64,000 nt of DNA from Butyricimonas virosa (GTDB lineage: Bacteria > Bacteroidota > Bacteroidia > Bacteroidales > Marinifilaceae), in assembly GCF_025148635.1 (NCBI RefSeq), contig NZ_CP102269.1:4154001-4218000 (forward strand). The letters are read 5' to 3'. Positions 60,310-64,000 of this stretch are shown in pieces. The position numbers and the translations under genes are program-made. Each line of letters begins with the position of its first letter. The first letter of the stretch is position 1. The notes under the pieces are model-generated. The model did not search any database. It saw nothing but the letters and a program-made list of their open reading frames with translations, and was not told where the DNA came from.

Positions 60310-62490
60310 ATGGAAGAAAGCAAAGAATTACAAGGTTTTTATAAGATATTCCGTGGGGTCATATACGTATCTATCCTGCTGGAGTTCTTCGAGTATGCTA
60401 TCGATCCATCCATTCTTGACAGCTGGAATGGAATTTTGGCTGACATTCAAGGACGTATCAAGCGTTGGGTCATATACAATGATGGAAATTTGGCATATAG
60501 TAAACTGACCACATTTCTATTGATTTGTATCACTTGCATAGGAACACGAAATAAGAAGAAGCTTGAATTTAATGGCCGAAAGCAAGTCTTATATCCGCTG
60601 ATAATAGGCATTGGCCTAATTGTACTGTCTGTATGGCTGTTCAGTCATACAATACTGCCAAAGCTATATAGCATAAATCTGAATATTTGGCTTTATATGC
60701 TTGCCTCCATATTAGGTGCGGTATCAATACACATTGCTCTAGACAATATATCTAAATTCCTGAAAGAAGGACTGCTCAAAGACCGTTTCAATTTTGAAAA
60801 TGAAAGCTTTGATCAATGTAAAGAATTGCAGGAAAACAAATACTCAGTCAATATACCAATGCGCTACTATTACAAAGGAAAGTTCCGTAAAGGCTGGGTA
60901 AACATAACCAATCCTTTCCGAGGAACATGGGTAGTAGGAACACCTGGTTCAGGTAAGACATTCTCCATTATTGAGCCGTTCATCCGTCAGCATTCGGCAA
61001 AGGGCTTCGCTATGGTAGTCTATGACTACAAGTTCCCCACATTGGCAACAAAGCTATATTATCATTACAAGAAGAATCAAAAGCTTGGCAAGCTGCCACA
61101 AGGCTGCAAGTTTAACATCATTAATTTCGTAGATGTTGAATACAGTCGCAGAGTAAACCCTATTCAGTTGAAGTATATCAACAATCTTGCGGCTGCTTCA
61201 GAAACTGCTGAGACTCTTCTGGAGTCCTTGCAAAAGGGTAAAAAAGAAGGTGGCGGAGGTAGTGACCAGTTCTTCCAGACTTCTGCCGTGAACTTTTTGG
61301 CTGCCTGCATCTATTTCTTCTGCAACTGGAGCAAAGAACCATACGATAAAGATGGCAATATGCTTATTGCAGAAAAGGTACAGGATAAGCAGACTAAGCG
61401 CATGATTCCAACAGGACGCGTTTTTAATGCTGCCAAAGAAGAGGTGGAGCCTGCATATTGGCTTGGACGCTATTCAGATATGCCTCATATCCTGTCTTTC
61501 CTTAATGAGAGCTATCAGACAATATTCGAAGTATTGGAGACAGACAATGAAGTAGCCCCCCTACTCGGTCCTTTTCAGACAGCTTTAAAGAATAAGGCAA
61601 TGGAACAATTGGAAGGTATGATAGGTACACTACGTGTTTATACTTCACGATTGGCTACCAAGGAAAGTTACTGGATATTCCATAAGGATGGCGATGACTT
61701 TGATCTGAAAGTTTCAGACCCGAAGTCCCCCTCCTATTTGCTTATTGCGAATGATCCGGAAATGGAAAGTATTATAGGAGCGTTAAACGCACTTATCCTC
61801 AATCGTCTTGTTACAAGGGTAAATACAGGACAAGGCAAGAATATTCCTGTAAGCATCATCGTGGATGAGTTGCCTACTCTCTATTTCCACAAAATAGACC
61901 GCCTTATCGGAACGGCACGAAGCAATAAAGTATCTGTAGCTTTGGGATTTCAGGAACTTCCCCAGCTCGAAGCCGATTATGGAAAGGTTGGTATGCAGAA
62001 AATCATCACAACGGTCGGTAATGTAGTGAGTGGTTCCGCACGAGCCAAAGAAACTCTGGAGTGGCTATCATCAGACATTTTCGGCAAAGTAGTACAGTTG
62101 AAGAAAGGCGTGACTATAGACAGGGATAAGACATCCATAAATCTCAATGAAAACATGGACAGCCTTGTTCCTGCGTCCAAAATTTCAGATATGCCAACCG
62201 GCTGGATCTGCGGCCAAACTGCAAGAGACTTTGTGAAAACCAAGACAGGTACAGGCGGCTCGATGAACATTCAGGAAAGCGAGGAATTCAAGACCTCGAA
62301 ATTTTTCTGTAAGACAGACTTTAATATGGAGGAAATCAAAAAGGAAGAAGCCGGCTATGTTCCTCTCCCTAAGTTTTATACTTTCAAATCAAGAGACGAG
62401 CGGGAACGCATACTCTACAAGAACTTTGTTCAAGTGGGAGAAGATGTCAAGGCTATGATTAAGGAGATTCAGCAGTATAAGGTCAAATAA
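60310..62490 (+). CDS. Type IV coupling protein (VirD4/TraG-like)
   Basis: This 726-residue inner-membrane ATPase brings the relaxase-DNA complex to the channel. Two to three N-terminal membrane segments (about 75-130) precede the P-loop domain: Walker A GTPGSGKT near residue 210 and Walker B IIVDELPTL near 516. GFQELPQLEADYG resembles the family's conserved GQ-type motif. In Bacteroides nomenclature this is MobC/TraG-like (T4CP). It closes the transfer operon as seen here. The matching relaxase of the ICE is not in the window. Confidence 0.9.
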   Translation: MEESKELQGFYKIFRGVIYVSILLEFFEYAIDPSILDSWNGILADIQGRIKRWVIYNDGNLAYSKLTTFLLICITCIGTRNKKKLEFNGRKQVLYPLIIGIGLIVLSVWLFSHTILPKLYSINLNIWLYMLASILGAVSIHIALDNISKFLKEGLLKDRFNFENESFDQCKELQENKYSVNIPMRYYYKGKFRKGWVNITNPFRGTWVVGTPGSGKTFSIIEPFIRQHSAKGFAMVVYDYKFPTLATKLYYHYKKNQKLGKLPQGCKFNIINFVDVEYSRRVNPIQLKYINNLAAASETAETLLESLQKGKKEGGGGSDQFFQTSAVNFLAACIYFFCNWSKEPYDKDGNMLIAEKVQDKQTKRMIPTGRVFNAAKEEVEPAYWLGRYSDMPHILSFLNESYQTIFEVLETDNEVAPLLGPFQTALKNKAMEQLEGMIGTLRVYTSRLATKESYWIFHKDGDDFDLKVSDPKSPSYLLIANDPEMESIIGALNALILNRLVTRVNTGQGKNIPVSIIVDELPTLYFHKIDRLIGTARSNKVSVALGFQELPQLEADYGKVGMQKIITTVGNVVSGSARAKETLEWLSSDIFGKVVQLKKGVTIDRDKTSINLNENMDSLVPASKISDMPTGWICGQTARDFVKTKTGTGGSMNIQESEEFKTSKFFCKTDFNMEEIKKEEAGYVPLPKFYTFKSRDERERILYKNFVQVGEDVKAMIKEIQQYKVK

Positions 62491-62574
62491 AGCATTTAAC
62501 ACTACAATTTAGTCTCTGAATTTACTAATATCTGCTATGAAAATTATAATTTTGCATAAGAAAAGAATTGTTAT

Positions 62575-64000
62575 ATGAGAGTACTCACAGCTGATATTAA
62601 CGGAATTATACGCGAATTAAGTTTGAATGAAAACGACATCTTAATTCCATTATTTGAGTGTGTAGTTAATGCTATTCAAGCAATAGATGAATGTAATGAT
62701 AGAACTCAAGGATATATTGATATTAATATAACACGCGACGAGACACAGACGGAATTATTTGAACAATATTCAACATACCCTTTACAAACGATAACAGTCG
62801 TGGATAATGGTATCGGTTTTACAGATGAAAATATTGAAAGTTATACTAGAGCTTATTCCTCAAAAAAGCAAAAATTAGGAGGAAAAGGGATTGGCCGTTT
62901 TGCGATGTTGTCATTTTTTGAAAATATTGATATTGATAGTACTACTCAAATTTCAGGTGGATTCAGACGAAAAAAACTTCATTTAGATAGAGAAAATGGA
63001 TTTACGGAAGAACTTGCTGAAACCAAACTTAAAGAAAGGAGAACTTCCGTCTGTTTATCATCTTTGCTGCCAAAATTTCAAAAAGCATCATCTAAATATC
63101 AGCAAGAGGTGATGGCAGATGCCGTATTGAACCATTGCTTATTATATTTTATTAATGGGATTGCGCCTAAAATAAGAATAATTGAAAAAGACAATGTAAT
63201 CGACCTGAAAAACCAATTCTCTCCTAAAGACTATATTATAGATGAAAAAAACATTAGCCATAAAGGACACACATTCAAATTGTCTTTTATAAAGTCTGAA
63301 AAAAAATATCATTCCATTTGTTTATGTGCCAATAATAGAAAGGTTAAAGGGAAAAAAGTAACCTCCATCCTTCCGATTTTTAGCTCTCCTATCAAATGGA
63401 ATAACGTAGATACATATTTTGATTTATTTGTAATTTCAGAATATTTAGATGATAAAGTTAATTCTTCGAGAACTGACTTTCGCTTTCCTAAAGAACAAAA
63501 AGAAGATGAAATACCAGACATCATCGAAAATGAGATTACTGAAAAAGAATTATATCATTTGATTCTTGATTCTATTCAAAAAAATTTTGCGAGCGAAATT
63601 GATGAACGAAGAAATATTACAAAAAATAAAGTCAATAATTATCTAGCAACAGACAAGGGACTTGGCTACCGATGCCTCAGTCTTCAAGCTTCTTTTTTCG
63701 ACAATGTGCCTGATGATATTTCAGATACAAAATTAGATGAACTACTACATGAAGAAGAATACAAGCAATCAAAAATTGTCAAGTCAAAATTAGACAAATT
63801 AAGTAATCGAGATTATACATCAAAAGATGATTATCAAAAATTGCTCAAAGAATATGTGGCATTATCAACAGATTTCGGTAGAAATGAACTGGCTAAATAT
63901 GTCGCACACCGAAAAACAATCATTGATTTATTAGACAAGTACCTTCAATGGTGTGATAATGAGAAGAATTATGAACAGGAACAGGCCCTTCATAACATTA
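62575..64000 (+). CDS. GHKL-type ATP-binding protein, incomplete at window end
   Basis: An open reading frame of 475 codons starts at ATG 62575 and runs off the window. The N-terminal GHKL (Hsp90/MutL/histidine-kinase) ATPase fold is clear: N-box ECVVNAIQAID, G1 DNGIGF and G2 GGKGIGRFA. A long, lysine-rich helical C-terminal part contains no histidine-kinase or MutL motifs. Stand-alone GHKL ATPases of this kind occur on mobile elements and near restriction systems, so defence cargo is one possibility. It is 84 bases beyond the coupling-protein gene and A/T-rich like other ICE cargo. Confidence 0.8.
   Translation, partial: MRVLTADINGIIRELSLNENDILIPLFECVVNAIQAIDECNDRTQGYIDINITRDETQTELFEQYSTYPLQTITVVDNGIGFTDENIESYTRAYSSKKQKLGGKGIGRFAMLSFFENIDIDSTTQISGGFRRKKLHLDRENGFTEELAETKLKERRTSVCLSSLLPKFQKASSKYQQEVMADAVLNHCLLYFINGIAPKIRIIEKDNVIDLKNQFSPKDYIIDEKNISHKGHTFKLSFIKSEKKYHSICLCANNRKVKGKKVTSILPIFSSPIKWNNVDTYFDLFVISEYLDDKVNSSRTDFRFPKEQKEDEIPDIIENEITEKELYHLILDSIQKNFASEIDERRNITKNKVNNYLATDKGLGYRCLSLQASFFDNVPDDISDTKLDELLHEEEYKQSKIVKSKLDKLSNRDYTSKDDYQKLLKEYVALSTDFGRNELAKYVAHRKTIIDLLDKYLQWCDNEKNYEQEQALHNI

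Overview
The window reads as a Bacteroidota (Bacteroidales) chromosome carrying an integrated conjugative element. The evidence is an ECF-sigma/FecR pair, promoters of the TTTG ... TAnnTTTG type, DUF4134/DUF4133/TraG-type conjugation genes, fimbrillin lipoproteins and a HydF hydrogenase maturase. The gene mix would fit the Odoribacter/Butyricimonas group, but the sequence alone does not fix the genus.

Region 1 (1-23125) is ordinary chromosome. It holds an ECF sigma/FecR anti-sigma pair, adenylate kinase, a class A penicillin-binding protein, a CPA2-type antiporter, a three-gene envelope operon (patatin/beta-barrel protein, ApbE flavinyltransferase, outer-membrane protein), an NtrC-like response regulator without a DNA-binding domain, HydF, and a second ECF sigma operon with exported and membrane partners. 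A YitT protein, a TetR regulator, a KAS III enzyme and MnmE follow.

Region 2 (about 23126 to beyond 64000) is an integrative conjugative element (ICE) beginning directly at the 3' end of mnmE. The codons for the MnmE C-terminus FCIGK-stop occur twice in tandem there, differing only at third codon positions, which marks this gene end as the attachment site. The ICE carries a tyrosine integrase, unknown accessory genes, two paralogous HTH proteins, a RecA-like ATPase and a primase-like protein. The transfer operon then runs traE, traE-like, traF, traG/VirB4, three exported proteins, traJ, traK, a TraL-like gene, traM, traN, traO, a lipoprotein and a VirD4-type coupling protein. A GHKL ATPase runs off the right edge. 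No relaxase of this outer element is visible.

Region 3 (about 39152-55593, roughly 16.4 kb) is a second mobile element nested inside the ICE. It splits traJ: the two halves lie at 38469-39151 and 55594-56044, with TGGGCAAC at both junctions, and they rejoin exactly in frame. The nested element carries a fimbrial operon, a tyrosine recombinase next to a 153-bp segment bounded by 22-bp inverted repeats (a probable phase switch), a mobilization operon with relaxase, and several regulators. It also carries a three-gene AAA-ATPase unit with its own promoter, repeat array and terminator, and tandem integrases at its right end. Its mobilization segment is clearly more GC-rich than the ICE.

Taken together, the window is a Russian-doll arrangement: a surface-fimbria cassette with a probable on/off switch rides on a mobilizable element that has disabled (perhaps reversibly) the VirB6-like gene of its host ICE, which itself sits at the end of mnmE.
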